This document shows positions 51,476 to 59,859 of a stretch of 64,000 nucleotides of DNA, one piece after another. Both the position numbers and the translations under genes were made by a program. The notes beneath the pieces are model-generated. The model was not told the origin of the DNA, searched no databases, and saw only the letters and a program-made list of their open reading frames with translations. Each line of letters starts with the position of its first letter. The first letter of the stretch is position 1. This DNA is from Synechococcus sp. RedBA-s (GTDB lineage: Bacteria; Cyanobacteriota; Cyanobacteriia; PCC-6307; Cyanobiaceae), in assembly GCF_024345495.1 (NCBI RefSeq), contig NZ_JAGQBF010000009.1, positions 36,299 to 100,298 of the forward strand, given 5' to 3'.

Positions 51476-52943
51476 AAGCCCCGCTGAGCTGTGCGTTGCT
51501 GATGGCGGCAACCCCACGCCGGTGGATCTCGCTGGCGTAGTCGGTCCAGGTGCCCTGCCCCCAGTAGCGGAAGCAACTGGTTTCCAGCAGCAGCAGGTGG
51601 AGCAGAGCCTGCTGATAGGGCCCGCCCTTGGTGAAGCTCGGATCCTGTGCCACCTGCTCATCAAACAAGCGGTGAAAGTCGGCGCTGAGGCGTGCCAGCG
51701 GCTCCAGCACATTGGCGTAGCCCTCCACCCAGCTGAGGTTGTTGGTCCAGGAAGCGCCGGCCATCGAGAAGGAGGGATCGCTGGCCTGGAGCCGGGCGAT
51801 CGCCGCTTCGGTGGTGGCGGGGCTGGGCGGGCCACTCAGCTGTTGCCAGAGCTTGCGTTGATGCACCGCCTGAATGGGCGGAAAATCCCCGCAGCCCACA
51901 CCGGCGGCCCCCAGCAACTGGAGATATTCGGTGCCGTTGATCGCCACCGTGCCCGGATCATCCCCCTGGGCGGCAATGGTGCGGTGGGCCTGAATGAAGG
52001 CCGGTGGGAACTCATTCATCATCACGCCACCATTCTCCCCATCGGCAATCTGCGACACCAGCGACGGCACCGTGGTGGCACCCAGCACCTGCCGGCCGAG
52101 CCCCATGGCTTCGTAGCAGGGCTGCATCTGGCCCACCAGCTTGGTATCGGAGCCCTGGGTTTTGATCAGTGCCGTGATCGACACCTCCTCACCGCTGGAG
52201 TTGCGCGCCACCAGCTGGTTGGGGATGTATTTTTGCTCGTGCCGCAGGCCTGAACCATCAGGATTCTCCACGCTGTGCTCCTGCACCAGCAGCCAGCGGT
52301 AGCCGCATTCCCTGAGCGCCTTCACCAGTTCATAGAGAGTGTCGGGGTGGTTGGGCAGGTGCATCTCTGGGGGCGAAAAGCCCTTCACCCGCTGCAGCGC
52401 CTCATGGCCGAAGAGGGCCGCAAACTGATGCTGCCAGGCCAGGATCTGCAGCTTCAGGTCGGGGATCGGCGTGGAGGGCGCCACCGCATGGCTCCAGAAG
52501 GTGCCGAGCCACTCCACATGGGGCTGGAGGGTGGGATCACAGGCGAGCTTTTTGAGGGCCTCGAGGATGTCGTGGCGGCCCATCTGCTCAACACCCCAGA
52601 GCAGATTGCCCGAATAATCCAGCATGATCCGAGGATTGCAGCCTTCTTGAATCAACTGGGGAATGATGTCAGCGAGGCGCTTGTAGCAGTGGGCAAAAGG
52701 TTCGGCGTTGTGGTTGTCGCCCTCGCCTGGATGCTCCAGCATGTACTGAAGATGGGAGATGAGTTCTCCATTTGCCCCGGCTGGAATCGTGGGCTGGTGC
52801 ATGTGGAGCGCGCAGGCAAAGCCTGAGCGGATCTGCTCCAGGTTCAGGTTGGTTTGCGGCAGAGCCACGGGGCCGGCCTGCTGAACCAGGGCGAGGATCT
52901 CAGCTTCGTAGCCAGCGATCGGCGGTATGGCGTGGTCGCTCAT
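51435..52943 (-). CDS. Glycoside hydrolase family 57 protein
   Basis: This 502-residue member of GH57 (alpha-amylase/4-alpha-glucanotransferase/branching-enzyme superfamily) has FACALHMHQPTIPAGANGEL as the first conserved motif. Next come HVEWLGTFWSHAVAPSTPIP, VKGFSPPEMHLPNHPDTLYE with a catalytic-type Glu, GYRWLLVQEHSVENPDGSGL and VSQIADGENGGVMMNEFPPA. Probably acts on glycogen or another alpha-glucan in the cytoplasm. The start MSDHAIPPIAGYEAE at 52943 is preferred over an upstream in-frame ATG at 53024. An internal 140-base segment is duplicated at 49860. Confidence 0.88.
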   Translation of the reverse strand: MSDHAIPPIAGYEAEILALVQQAGPVALPQTNLNLEQIRSGFACALHMHQPTIPAGANGELISHLQYMLEHPGEGDNHNAEPFAHCYKRLADIIPQLIQEGCNPRIMLDYSGNLLWGVEQMGRHDILEALKKLACDPTLQPHVEWLGTFWSHAVAPSTPIPDLKLQILAWQHQFAALFGHEALQRVKGFSPPEMHLPNHPDTLYELVKALRECGYRWLLVQEHSVENPDGSGLRHEQKYIPNQLVARNSSGEEVSITALIKTQGSDTKLVGQMQPCYEAMGLGRQVLGATTVPSLVSQIADGENGGVMMNEFPPAFIQAHRTIAAQGDDPGTVAINGTEYLQLLGAAGVGCGDFPPIQAVHQRKLWQQLSGPPSPATTEAAIARLQASDPSFSMAGASWTNNLSWVEGYANVLEPLARLSADFHRLFDEQVAQDPSFTKGGPYQQALLHLLLLETSCFRYWGQGTWTDYASEIHRRGVAAISNAQLSGAFNLRSAKTRTNPA

Positions 52944-53113
52944 GGCAGGGGTGTCGGCCTGGGTATGGATCGCCGCAGCGGCAGCGTTGGCGCGGTACGA
53001 GCCGTCTTCAGCTCCCTCAACCACGAAAAGGATGTCCTGCAGGCGTTCCTCCAGTCAGGCCAGTCTGACAGTGGTGGGGTTCAGTGTGGGCGCTCGCCTG
53101 AGCGGCGGGGCGA

Positions 53114-54235
53114 TCAGGCGGCGAGACGGTAGAGCTGCCGCATGCCGGCGAGGATCCGTTCCTCCTCGGCTGGATTGAAGCGGGGCTTGAGCACTCCGAC
53201 GTCCTCGGTGCCGCCCAGCAACAGGCCGTCGCGGCGGGGATGGAGGTAGAGCCCAGGCGCCGAGAGGGTGTAGTTGAGGCGGGAATCGGCCTGCAGGCGG
53301 GTGAGTTGCCCCTGCACCGGGATCAGGTCGGCATGGCCGAACAGGCCGACGCTGCCCATGCCGGTGCAGTTCACGATCAGCCGCTCCCGCAGCCGCCCCA
53401 GTTCCGTCGCATCGCGGAAGGTGCGCCGCTGGATCGCCATGCCGGCCTTGCGCACCGCCCCCATCAGGGCGGGCAGGTACCGCTGGGTCTCGATGAAGAG
53501 GCGCTCCTCGATTCCCACCCACGGGGCTGCGAAGGGCAGGGAAGGATCGCGGATCTCGAGCGGCGGTGGAAAGAGCTCCGGCAGCAACCGCGAAACCCAG
53601 CCACCCAGCGGCCGCTCCGCTGCCAGAACGACGTGAGAACGCCTGGTCACCCCCATGCCCTGGCCGAGCAGCCCCAGGAAGCGCCGGTGGGAGGTGCGCA
53701 CCGCGGCGGCGAGCCGTTCCTCGAACTCCGGCGTTCGGGAGGAACCCGCCACCACCAGGGAGGGGAAGAAGCTGGCACCGGCCACGCTGGAGGTGACCCG
53801 TGGGTGCACCTCGCTGGCGTAGATCGTCACCGCCCGACCGGCCTCGTGCAGCAGCCAGGCGGTGGCGAGGCCGACGGCCCCGCAGCCGATCACCGCCACC
53901 GGACCGGGCTGCCGCAGCGCCAGCAACCGGTCCACCGCCATCTGGGCGGTGCCCCAGGAGAGGGTGATGCCGGCGCCGCCGTGGCCGATGTTGTGGACGA
54001 TCGATCGGTCCGCGATGGTCTCCAGCTCCACCCGGAAGCCTTCGGGTCGGTAGGGACGGAGGCTCACCATGCGGGCGGTGATGCGGCGCGGCGAGAAGTC
54101 AGGAACAGCAGTGGCCAGCGCCGGTAGCGATGCCTCCGCCCCTTCGGCCTTCGCCGGGCGGGAGAGCAGTGGCTCGGCGAAGCGCGCCGCGAGCAGGCCT
54201 GAGGCGCCAGCCAGCCATTCTCTCCGGGAAATCAT
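53114..54235 (-). CDS. FAD-dependent oxidoreductase (D-amino-acid oxidase type), Tat-exported
   Basis: This 373-residue protein begins ISRREWLAGASGLLAARFAE, a twin-arginine signal. FAD binding is at GPVAVIGCGAVGLATAWLLH. HNIGHGGAGITLSWGTA is the His-Asn-x-Gly-His-Gly segment of D-amino-acid/D-aspartate oxidases, and VNCTGMGSVGLFG, LIPVQGQLTRLQADS and LLLGGTEDVGVLKPR follow. An oxidase producing H2O2 in the periplasm is the natural reading; the substrate is not defined. Start ATG 54235. Confidence 0.87.
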   Translation of the reverse strand: MISRREWLAGASGLLAARFAEPLLSRPAKAEGAEASLPALATAVPDFSPRRITARMVSLRPYRPEGFRVELETIADRSIVHNIGHGGAGITLSWGTAQMAVDRLLALRQPGPVAVIGCGAVGLATAWLLHEAGRAVTIYASEVHPRVTSSVAGASFFPSLVVAGSSRTPEFEERLAAAVRTSHRRFLGLLGQGMGVTRRSHVVLAAERPLGGWVSRLLPELFPPPLEIRDPSLPFAAPWVGIEERLFIETQRYLPALMGAVRKAGMAIQRRTFRDATELGRLRERLIVNCTGMGSVGLFGHADLIPVQGQLTRLQADSRLNYTLSAPGLYLHPRRDGLLLGGTEDVGVLKPRFNPAEEERILAGMRQLYRLAA

Positions 54236-54744
54236 CCTCCTCTCACCATGGCCGCGCTCCCAGGCTGCCCCATCCCTCGACGGCCGAGCCGGGATCTGGG
54301 AATGACCTTTCCGGTGGCACCGCTTCCGGTTCCCCTCTCCCAGCCCCGCAGCCGCCTGAGCCGCCCCAACCAGGGGCAGACCATCGACAGCTTCATCCAC
54401 GGCATCTCCGAGATGATTATCGAAGATAAGGGCCTGCTGGAGGAGGTGGCTTCAAAGCCCTCACAGGCAGGTGTCCATGACGTGGACATCTGCAACTGAA
54501 CACGTCCTGATGAGAACGTCTCAAGCGGGCAGGCCTGGCCAGGGGAAGCACCACGAAAGATATGCGCCACATCTCCGCCGTCTTTGTCGCTGACGAGACC
54601 GGCGGCGGCATCCTTGCGATGCAGGCGCTGGAGGTGGAGGTTCTGAACCAGATGAGGCTGCTGGTGGCTTGGGCCGGCGCTTGGCCGGCAAATGGCGCCA
54701 CCGGCAACAGGCTCCTAGGGTTTGATCACTTGGTTGCTCGCCCA
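54236..54744. other. Mostly non-coding 509-base stretch with one doubtful small ORF
   Basis: It contains the doubtful ORF at 54302 (separate entry). Another open frame begins at 54562 (MRHISAVFVADETGGGILAM) and reads into the secreted-protein gene at 54745; it may be an unrecognised N-terminal extension or remnant. I see no RNA gene or clear promoter. Confidence 0.4.
54302..54499 (+). CDS. Doubtful small ORF with acidic middle
   Basis: This 65-residue frame starts MTFPVAPLPVPLSQPRSRLS and continues SFIHGISEMIIEDKGLLEEV and SKPSQAGVHDVDICN. The central acidic helix-like segment looks coding, the Pro-rich start less so. I do not recognise it; it may be a small peptide or a remnant of a larger gene. 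Confidence 0.3.
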   Translation: MTFPVAPLPVPLSQPRSRLSRPNQGQTIDSFIHGISEMIIEDKGLLEEVASKPSQAGVHDVDICN

Positions 54745-55005
54745 GTGCAGACGCTGCCCCTCGGTCTGGCCACTGTGCTTCTGGCCCTTCCGCTTTTGAG
54801 CCCTGGCACAGCACTGGCTCAAAAGCGGATTCCCAAACTCCCAGGTTATGACCAGTGTCCGCTTGGTTATGTGAATGACCTGAAGCAGCATTGCAATTCA
54901 CCCATCTATTACCAGGTGAAGCCCACCTACGGGAAACCCTGTGACTCGGGATGGATGAACATTGGGGCGGGCTACTGCAAGAAGAAAACCCTGTGGATTT
55001 TCTGA
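54745..55005 (+). CDS. Small secreted cysteine-containing protein
   Basis: From a GTG at 54745 the 86-residue product has a clean signal peptide (VQTLPLGLATVLLALPLLSP then GTALA) and a mature part of about 60 residues. Four cysteines lie in YDQCPLGYVNDLKQHCNSPI and PCDSGWMNIGAGYCKKKTLW, likely two disulfides. No family recognised. No ATG is close, so the GTG start rests on the signal peptide. Confidence 0.6.
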   Translation: MQTLPLGLATVLLALPLLSPGTALAQKRIPKLPGYDQCPLGYVNDLKQHCNSPIYYQVKPTYGKPCDSGWMNIGAGYCKKKTLWIF

Positions 55006-55356
55006 TCCGCTTGGCCAGGTGTGGAGGCCGGATCTTCCCCGTATGGGACTCGCCTGAACGTGCATGAGGCCGGTTCTGAGTACCAACCCAAGGATCTGCC
55101 CAACGCCCCAGATCAGCGGCGGACCGAAGCACACAGGTATAATAGCCAACTCATGATCCAGTCATCTGCATCTGGATGTTGGGCATTCATTCTCTTGCTC
55201 TGATGACAACATTAAGGCAGATCAATGCATGCTGAATCGGCATCTGATTGTCTTCTTTCGCCCCAAAGCGTCCTAGCGTAGATGCCGGCTACCTGTCTTG
55301 AATCTGGAACCCGGCGACGCTCAATAGGCCGCACGCCGCCGCCGGTGTGCCCTCGG
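55006..55356. other. 351-base gap with an isolated TATAAT
   Basis: No gene supported. A perfect TATAAT occurs at 55138-55143, but I see no matching -35 box and only a 16-codon frame (MIQSSASGCWAFILLL) behind it. An untranslated small RNA is possible but unsupported. Confidence 0.35.
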
Positions 55357-55884
55357 CTAAGACTTGTCGGAAAGCTCAATAAACGCCAGGGTTTCGCCCC
55401 AGGTTCGGTAGATTCCGGAGAACAGCAACAGCGTGGTTGAGCCCGCTATGGCAAAAGGTGCGAAAGCCTCTCCGGCGATCAATTCCGCGCCGCCGTAGAT
55501 CAGGCCGCCGTAGATCAGGATGACGCTGGCGACGATCGGAATTAGGTTGTGCATGATCCTGTCCATCTTGCTCTGAATGGCCCTGAGATGCAGGCTTCTC
55601 CGCACACGGGCTGTATTGATTCGATAGGATAAGCCCCCAATCCCAATCACGACGAATATAATTCCACTTGGCAAATTGGACTGCCAAGGCACCAGCGCTA
55701 CCATGCTTTGGAGCAGGACGCCGCCGAAGCTGTCCAGCACAGGCGTCAGCGATGCATGGGCGATGTCCAGCTTTCGGGAGGTCGTCAAGCCGGTGTTAAG
55801 CGTGACAACAACAAACAGCAACCCTACAAGCGTCGCACCAGCCGCCCCGGTCATGGTGAAGAAGTTGCTCCAACCGCTAAACAT
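55357..55884 (-). CDS. Hypothetical four-helix membrane protein, AT-richer
   Basis: This 175-residue protein from ATG 55884 begins MFSGWSNFFTMTGAAGATLV, continuing GLLFVVVTLNTGLTTSRKLD, then three more hydrophobic helices (VLLQSMVALVPWQ, GIIFVVIGIGGLSYRINTAR, LIPIVASVILIYGGLIYGGA). Similar N-termini are familiar to me from unnamed alphaproteobacterial proteins. Base composition is lower in GC than the rest of the window, and the gene is flanked by gaps of 350 and 425 bases, which suggests recent acquisition. The longer frame to 56076 is not hydrophobic or conserved-looking. Confidence 0.6.
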   Translation of the reverse strand: MFSGWSNFFTMTGAAGATLVGLLFVVVTLNTGLTTSRKLDIAHASLTPVLDSFGGVLLQSMVALVPWQSNLPSGIIFVVIGIGGLSYRINTARVRRSLHLRAIQSKMDRIMHNLIPIVASVILIYGGLIYGGAELIAGEAFAPFAIAGSTTLLLFSGIYRTWGETLAFIELSDKS

Positions 55885-56309
55885 AGGATCATTCCTCGCA
55901 ATGTGGCAGCTCAATCGACTGTACGATGCTAGATCAGTCCTTACCCTGAAACCTTTCTCGATGAGTATTTTAGCTAAATCTAGACTTTTTATTGATCTGA
56001 AATCCTTGCCAGGCAAGGTTTTCACTGAACAGAAGCTCAAGCCAGCATGGTTGAGTCGATAGATCCAATTTGGCACGATATCCTGAACTAAGGCACCTCA
56101 AAGGGACGAGCGAATGGCCGGTTTTCGGCACGTAAAATCGGACTCCCAGTGCCAGGATATGGCCGATATCGTCCGTAGCAGGACGAATGCCGCGTGGCAT
56201 CCAATGGCGCATAACGTGCCGATCAGGCGCGCGAAAAGCGCGTCCGCTCTCCATCGGCTCGTTGCGCCGCTCAATCAGCGGTGGGAGCAAGCCATTAGTA
56301 CCCGATCAA
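55885..56309. other. 425-base gap beside an AT-richer gene
   Basis: No gene supported. Contains the folded inverted-repeat element at 56206-56268. The open frames crossing it lack recognisable motifs. Confidence 0.4.
56206..56268. repeat. Nested imperfect inverted repeat (attC-like fold)
   Basis: The outer arms GGCGCATAACG and CGTTGCGCC pair with one extra T in the left arm. The inner arms GCCGAT and ATCGGC pair exactly, and a terminal CGCGC/GCGCG hairpin carries a GAAAA loop. The 63-base size, two-block stem, bulged base and AAC...GTT at the core-site positions recall integron attC sites. The boxes deviate from the consensus RYYYAAC/GTTRRRY by one base each and no integrase is present. A plain structured intergenic repeat is the main alternative. 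Confidence 0.35.
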
Positions 56310-57821
56310 TCACGGCTGTAGTTCAATCTCTCCAGGCCGCCAGGTCTTGTTGAACCAGGGCTCCAGTGGACCGTAAAGGCGCAGGATCATGAACCAGCCC
56401 TTGCCGGGAATCGTCTGCACCCAGTTGTTCGCCATGCCGGCAGGGGCCTTGGGACCGAACCAGACATCCACCGAACCATCGGCATTGGTTTTGATGCCCT
56501 TGTCCTGACTGCTCACACTGGGCGCCTTCTGGTCAGTCTGCAGCATCGAACGGGTCTGGTTGTCATACACAATCACCGACCAGAAATCCTTCACCGGGAT
56601 GTTCGGGGGCAGGCGCAGCCTGTAGGTTTTGCCACCATCAAAGGGGTTGCCTTTTGAATCCAGAGAGGCCCAGGGGTACTGGGAGCCCTGGCCCACCATC
56701 TTCACCTCCATGGCCGGAGTCACGCCGGTGGCGAAGTAGTAGAAGAAAGCCGCTCCATCCAGATTGGCCACACCCGGTGCGACTTCAAACTTGTAGCCAC
56801 CGAAGAACGGGAGTCTCCAGGAACTGTTTGGGTAGAAGAAGGCCTCTGGTTGACGAATCTTGAAGGCCAGCGTACGCGCCGTCACCGCCCCGATGTTGGC
56901 AGCATCACTGAGAATTTTCTTCATGCGCCCGTCAGGATTGAAGGGCTTGCCCTTGACGATGCCGATCGAGGCGAACAGACCCAGGGTGGTGGGGTCGGAG
57001 CCGGTGGATGGTTCCTCCTGAATCACCTGGTTTAGCAACGACCAGAAGGAGTAATCGCCCGGGGCGACGAAGTTCGCCGGCACACCGGAGGCATTGGCAA
57101 ATGTCATTGCCGCTGGGTTGGCTGCATCGGAGAGCTGGTAGATCTTCAGATTCTTCTTGACCAACTCCACCCCGGCCCGGGGGGAACCGTCAACAAGAAA
57201 GGAACGAAAGGCCATCCAGTTGCCGTAGGTGTTCGGTCGAACAACGGAATAGCCCTTAGGAATCTCCCCCTTGTATCCGGGAGGAAGGATCAGGTAATTG
57301 CCGCCGACGCCTTTGTCAGGCCCAGTGATGCCGATATCCGTCACCCAGCGGTACCAGAAGTCGTCGATTGCCCCTAGTACTTTGGAAGGAACTTCAACCA
57401 CCAAGGGCCCTTTCTTGGTGTCCAGCCAGATGAAGCTATAGACCGTGTTGTCGTTAGCAGTGAGTTCCACGCTCTTCGAATCGACCAGGGTCTCCCAGAT
57501 CACGTTGGTTGTGTTGACGGGGCCGAACTTGCGCAGAGAATCGCGCATGCCGGCCTGGTTGACGATCGGGATGGCCAGCAGATAGGCCTGCAGTGCCCGG
57601 GAGCGGTCGAGGTTGTCGTAGATCTTCTCGATGGTGTCTGGCTTCGGGAAGCCATCGAGAAGGTTCAGCGGGCCGATCGAGGTCTCGAGCCGGTTGGGTG
57701 TGGCCACCCCCGGCGCGATCGTCGTCGTCATCTTGTAGGTCTGCGCCGAAACCGTTGTGGCCACGTTTGCCACAAGGGCGGCGACCGCCATGCTGGCGCG
57801 CAGGTGACGAAACGGCTTCAT
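56310..57821 (-). CDS. DUF1254-DUF1214 protein, exported
   Basis: This 503-residue single-unit protein has a signal peptide (PFRHLRASMAVAALVANVAT, then TVSAQ). The DUF1254 region includes NTVYSFIWLDTKKGPLVVEV and VTDIGITGPDKGVGGNYLIL. The DUF1214 region includes GKTYRLRLPPNIPVKDFWSV and IVYDNQTRSMLQTDQ, ending NNWVQTIPGKGWFMILRLYG. It closely resembles the second unit of the tandem fusion at 13746. Likely periplasmic; activity unknown. It is divergent from the outer-membrane channel-like gene at 57992, and such pairings occur elsewhere in my experience of these families. Start ATG 57821. Confidence 0.9.
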   Translation of the reverse strand: MKPFRHLRASMAVAALVANVATTVSAQTYKMTTTIAPGVATPNRLETSIGPLNLLDGFPKPDTIEKIYDNLDRSRALQAYLLAIPIVNQAGMRDSLRKFGPVNTTNVIWETLVDSKSVELTANDNTVYSFIWLDTKKGPLVVEVPSKVLGAIDDFWYRWVTDIGITGPDKGVGGNYLILPPGYKGEIPKGYSVVRPNTYGNWMAFRSFLVDGSPRAGVELVKKNLKIYQLSDAANPAAMTFANASGVPANFVAPGDYSFWSLLNQVIQEEPSTGSDPTTLGLFASIGIVKGKPFNPDGRMKKILSDAANIGAVTARTLAFKIRQPEAFFYPNSSWRLPFFGGYKFEVAPGVANLDGAAFFYYFATGVTPAMEVKMVGQGSQYPWASLDSKGNPFDGGKTYRLRLPPNIPVKDFWSVIVYDNQTRSMLQTDQKAPSVSSQDKGIKTNADGSVDVWFGPKAPAGMANNWVQTIPGKGWFMILRLYGPLEPWFNKTWRPGEIELQP

Positions 57822-57960
57822 GGCGACGGCTCCTTGAACTGAGGACGAAAGCAATTGAACTCTAATGCAAAGCTGCCTGGCCATCTTTGTTGCGTTGGAC
57901 TGATGAGACAATCCCGAAAATGGCTCAGTTCATCATCTTGAATTGTCCGTTGCATGAGAC

Positions 57961-57987
57961 ACTGTCGTTTCTAAACGAACTGTCGTT
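57961..57987. promoter_or_regulatory. Candidate operator of three alternating half-sites
   Basis: ACTGTCGTTT (57961) is followed by CTAAACGAACTGTCGTT. Half-site TCGTT occurs at 57965 and 57983 with its complement AACGA between them at 57974. This creates two overlapping palindromes, TCGTTT-CT-AAACGA and AACGA-ACTG-TCGTT. It lies just before the ATG at 57992 in the divergent region shared with the DUF1254 gene. Such spacing is common for TetR- or MarR-type repressor sites. No such regulator gene is adjacent. Confidence 0.4.
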
Positions 57988-57991
57988 AAGG

Positions 57992-58966
57992 ATGCTGACT
58001 ATGCTCAAACAAGCGCTCTTCCTGCTAGTCATCGCCCTCGCCCCTGCGGCCATCGCCAGCCCCACTCCCACGCGCCTTGCCAAGGAACCGGAGCCATCGC
58101 GCCTCCCAGCGGACTGGCGTCAGCCCCTGACCCTCGCGAAGGAGTCAATCCCAGTGCTCACCGCCCAGGCTGAGCCGCAGGGCGCTCCAGCGATGCCAGC
58201 AGCTCCGAGCAGCCGCACCACTGAAGAGGAACAAGTGGCAGAACTCGCCAAGGCGGCCCAGAATCCGATCGCCAACCTGATCAGCCTGCCCTTTCAGAAC
58301 AACACCTTTTTCCGCACTGGACCACAGCAACAGCGAACCCTGAATGCACTCAACATCCAGCCAGTGGTTCCGTTTCCCCTCAGCAAGAATCTGCTGTTGA
58401 TCACCCGTACCATCGTTCCTGTCATCAATCTACCCACCTCACCCACAGGGCGCGAAAGTCAATTTGGTTTGGGGGACATCAACCCCCAATTCTATTTCTC
58501 CCCAATCACGAAAAGCAGGATCACCTGGGGCGTTGGCCCCACCTTTGTTCTACCAACGGCGACGGATGAACTCCTTGGTCAGGGAAAATGGAGCGGCGGG
58601 CCTGCTGCGGTGGTGGTGGTCACCACAAAGCGCTGGGTCTTCGGGGCCGTAGGGAACAATGTATGGTCCTTTGCCGGAGCAAGCGACCGCAAGTCTGTCA
58701 ACCAGTTTTTGGTTCAGCCGTTCATCAACTATAACTTATCCAAGGGATGGTATCTATCGACTGGGCCGATCATCACCGCCAACTGGGAAGCTGAGAATGG
58801 AGACGAACAATGGACGGTGCCGATCGGGGGTGGCTTTGGACGCGTGTTCGCGATCGGGGAGCAGAAAGTGAATGCCACACTCCAGGCTTACTGGAATGTT
58901 GTCAAACCAGACGGAGCTGGCGATTGGTCCCTGCGGGCGCAGTTCCAGTTCCTGTTTCCCCGCTGA
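57992..58966 (+). CDS. Outer-membrane transporter-like protein ('neuromedin U' type annotation)
   Basis: This 324-residue protein has a signal peptide (LTMLKQALFLLVIALAPAAI), a disordered region to about residue 95, then a beta-barrel-like domain. It includes ANLISLPFQNNTFFRTGPQQ, LNIQPVVPFPLSKNLLLITR, ESQFGLGDINPQFYFSPITK and TWGVGPTFVLPTATDELLGQ, ending in QFQFLFPR. Similar bacterial proteins are misleadingly annotated 'neuromedin U'; they resemble outer-membrane channels of the phenol/MetA type. The divergent DUF1254 neighbour and the operator-like repeat suggest joint control. Start ATG 57992 or 58001. Confidence 0.72.
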   Translation: MLTMLKQALFLLVIALAPAAIASPTPTRLAKEPEPSRLPADWRQPLTLAKESIPVLTAQAEPQGAPAMPAAPSSRTTEEEQVAELAKAAQNPIANLISLPFQNNTFFRTGPQQQRTLNALNIQPVVPFPLSKNLLLITRTIVPVINLPTSPTGRESQFGLGDINPQFYFSPITKSRITWGVGPTFVLPTATDELLGQGKWSGGPAAVVVVTTKRWVFGAVGNNVWSFAGASDRKSVNQFLVQPFINYNLSKGWYLSTGPIITANWEAENGDEQWTVPIGGGFGRVFAIGEQKVNATLQAYWNVVKPDGAGDWSLRAQFQFLFPR

Positions 58967-59148
58967 GTGGCGCTTCCCATGAGCTTCAGCAGGACGAATC
59001 TCTATCTCGATTGAGGATATCAACCGCTCCGTCATCACCCTGTTGGCGTTGATCAACCCGGTGATCTGCGAGTTGATCACGACCATCGGCTACGGCTCGC
59101 GCTCACCAACCAGCGTGCCTTCGTCCAAGCCACTGGCTGAGCCAGGGC

Positions 59149-59676
59149 TCATTCGTTGACCATCGAAGCCTTCACTTCGATCGACGCATCACCACATTGC
59201 ACGAGGCGGCCGGTGGGGTTGGCCACCAGGGTTCCCAGCACGAGCTGAGGGTCCGACGGACGGATCTGGCCCGGCTGCAGGTTCATGCAGATGATCGTGG
59301 TGATTTTGGGGTTCTGACTGGGGGTGAGGAAAGCCGCTCCTACATAGGCATTGAGCTGACCCACCTTGGAAGACTGCGCAGGTATCACATAGCTGTAAGC
59401 CGCTTCAGTGGTGGTACGAACGGCGTAGTCGAAGGAGGTGGGTAGGGAGATGCCGAAGTCCTGCTGAATGTTGGAAACCGTGGCTCGAAAGGCCGCATTC
59501 TTCTGGTAGTAGGTGCGTTGGCCTTCCATCATTTGTGCCACGGCTTTGAGCGCGTCCTTCTGATCAGCATCAGCCTGTGTCTGTGCCTTGGCGATGCTCC
59601 CAGCCATACCCATGCCAAGCAACAGGGCGGAGATCACCATTGGCCTCAGCATGGTGTGAAGCGAGAATGGAAGCAT
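59149..59676 (-). CDS. Type IV pilin-like G/H family protein with ordinary signal peptide
   Basis: This protein of 167-175 residues has the globular region of cyanobacterial 'type IV pilin-like G and H' proteins: ALKAVAQMMEGQRTYYQKNA, AFRATVSNIQQDFGISLPTS and AEAAYSYVIPA-like strands, then GQLNAYVGAAFLTPSQNPKI and TTIICMNLQPGQ. Unlike true pilins it lacks the G-F-x4-E prepilin cleavage site and long hydrophobic helix. It has instead a conventional signal peptide (RPMVISALLLGMGMAGSIAK). It is therefore probably a soluble secreted relative. Start at 59676 or ATG 59652. Confidence 0.72.
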   Translation of the reverse strand: MLPFSLHTMLRPMVISALLLGMGMAGSIAKAQTQADADQKDALKAVAQMMEGQRTYYQKNAAFRATVSNIQQDFGISLPTSFDYAVRTTTEAAYSYVIPAQSSKVGQLNAYVGAAFLTPSQNPKITTIICMNLQPGQIRPSDPQLVLGTLVANPTGRLVQCGDASIEVKASMVNE

Positions 59677-59859
59677 GATCGGGCTCTGTTTTCAGGTGGG
59701 AATTTTGCAAAATAGCAGCAGGACGACCAGGCCATTCTGGTGGCTGTTGTCGCCTGCAAGGAACCGAAGCGCATGCTCTCCATCACGCTTTTCCTGGCGC
59801 TCTGGGCGCCCCTGAAGAGCGGCCCAGGAACGTGACCGCTGTCTCGTGTTTCGATCCGC

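Noticed and set aside
55138..55143. Perfect TATAAT as a promoter for a small RNA
   Set aside because: No -35 box at proper distance, no gene or terminator behind it.
58994..59110. Plus-strand reading with SVITLLALINPVICELI, resembling a membrane-protein start
   Set aside because: Too short, no start codon context and no continuation; could be a relic but not supportable.
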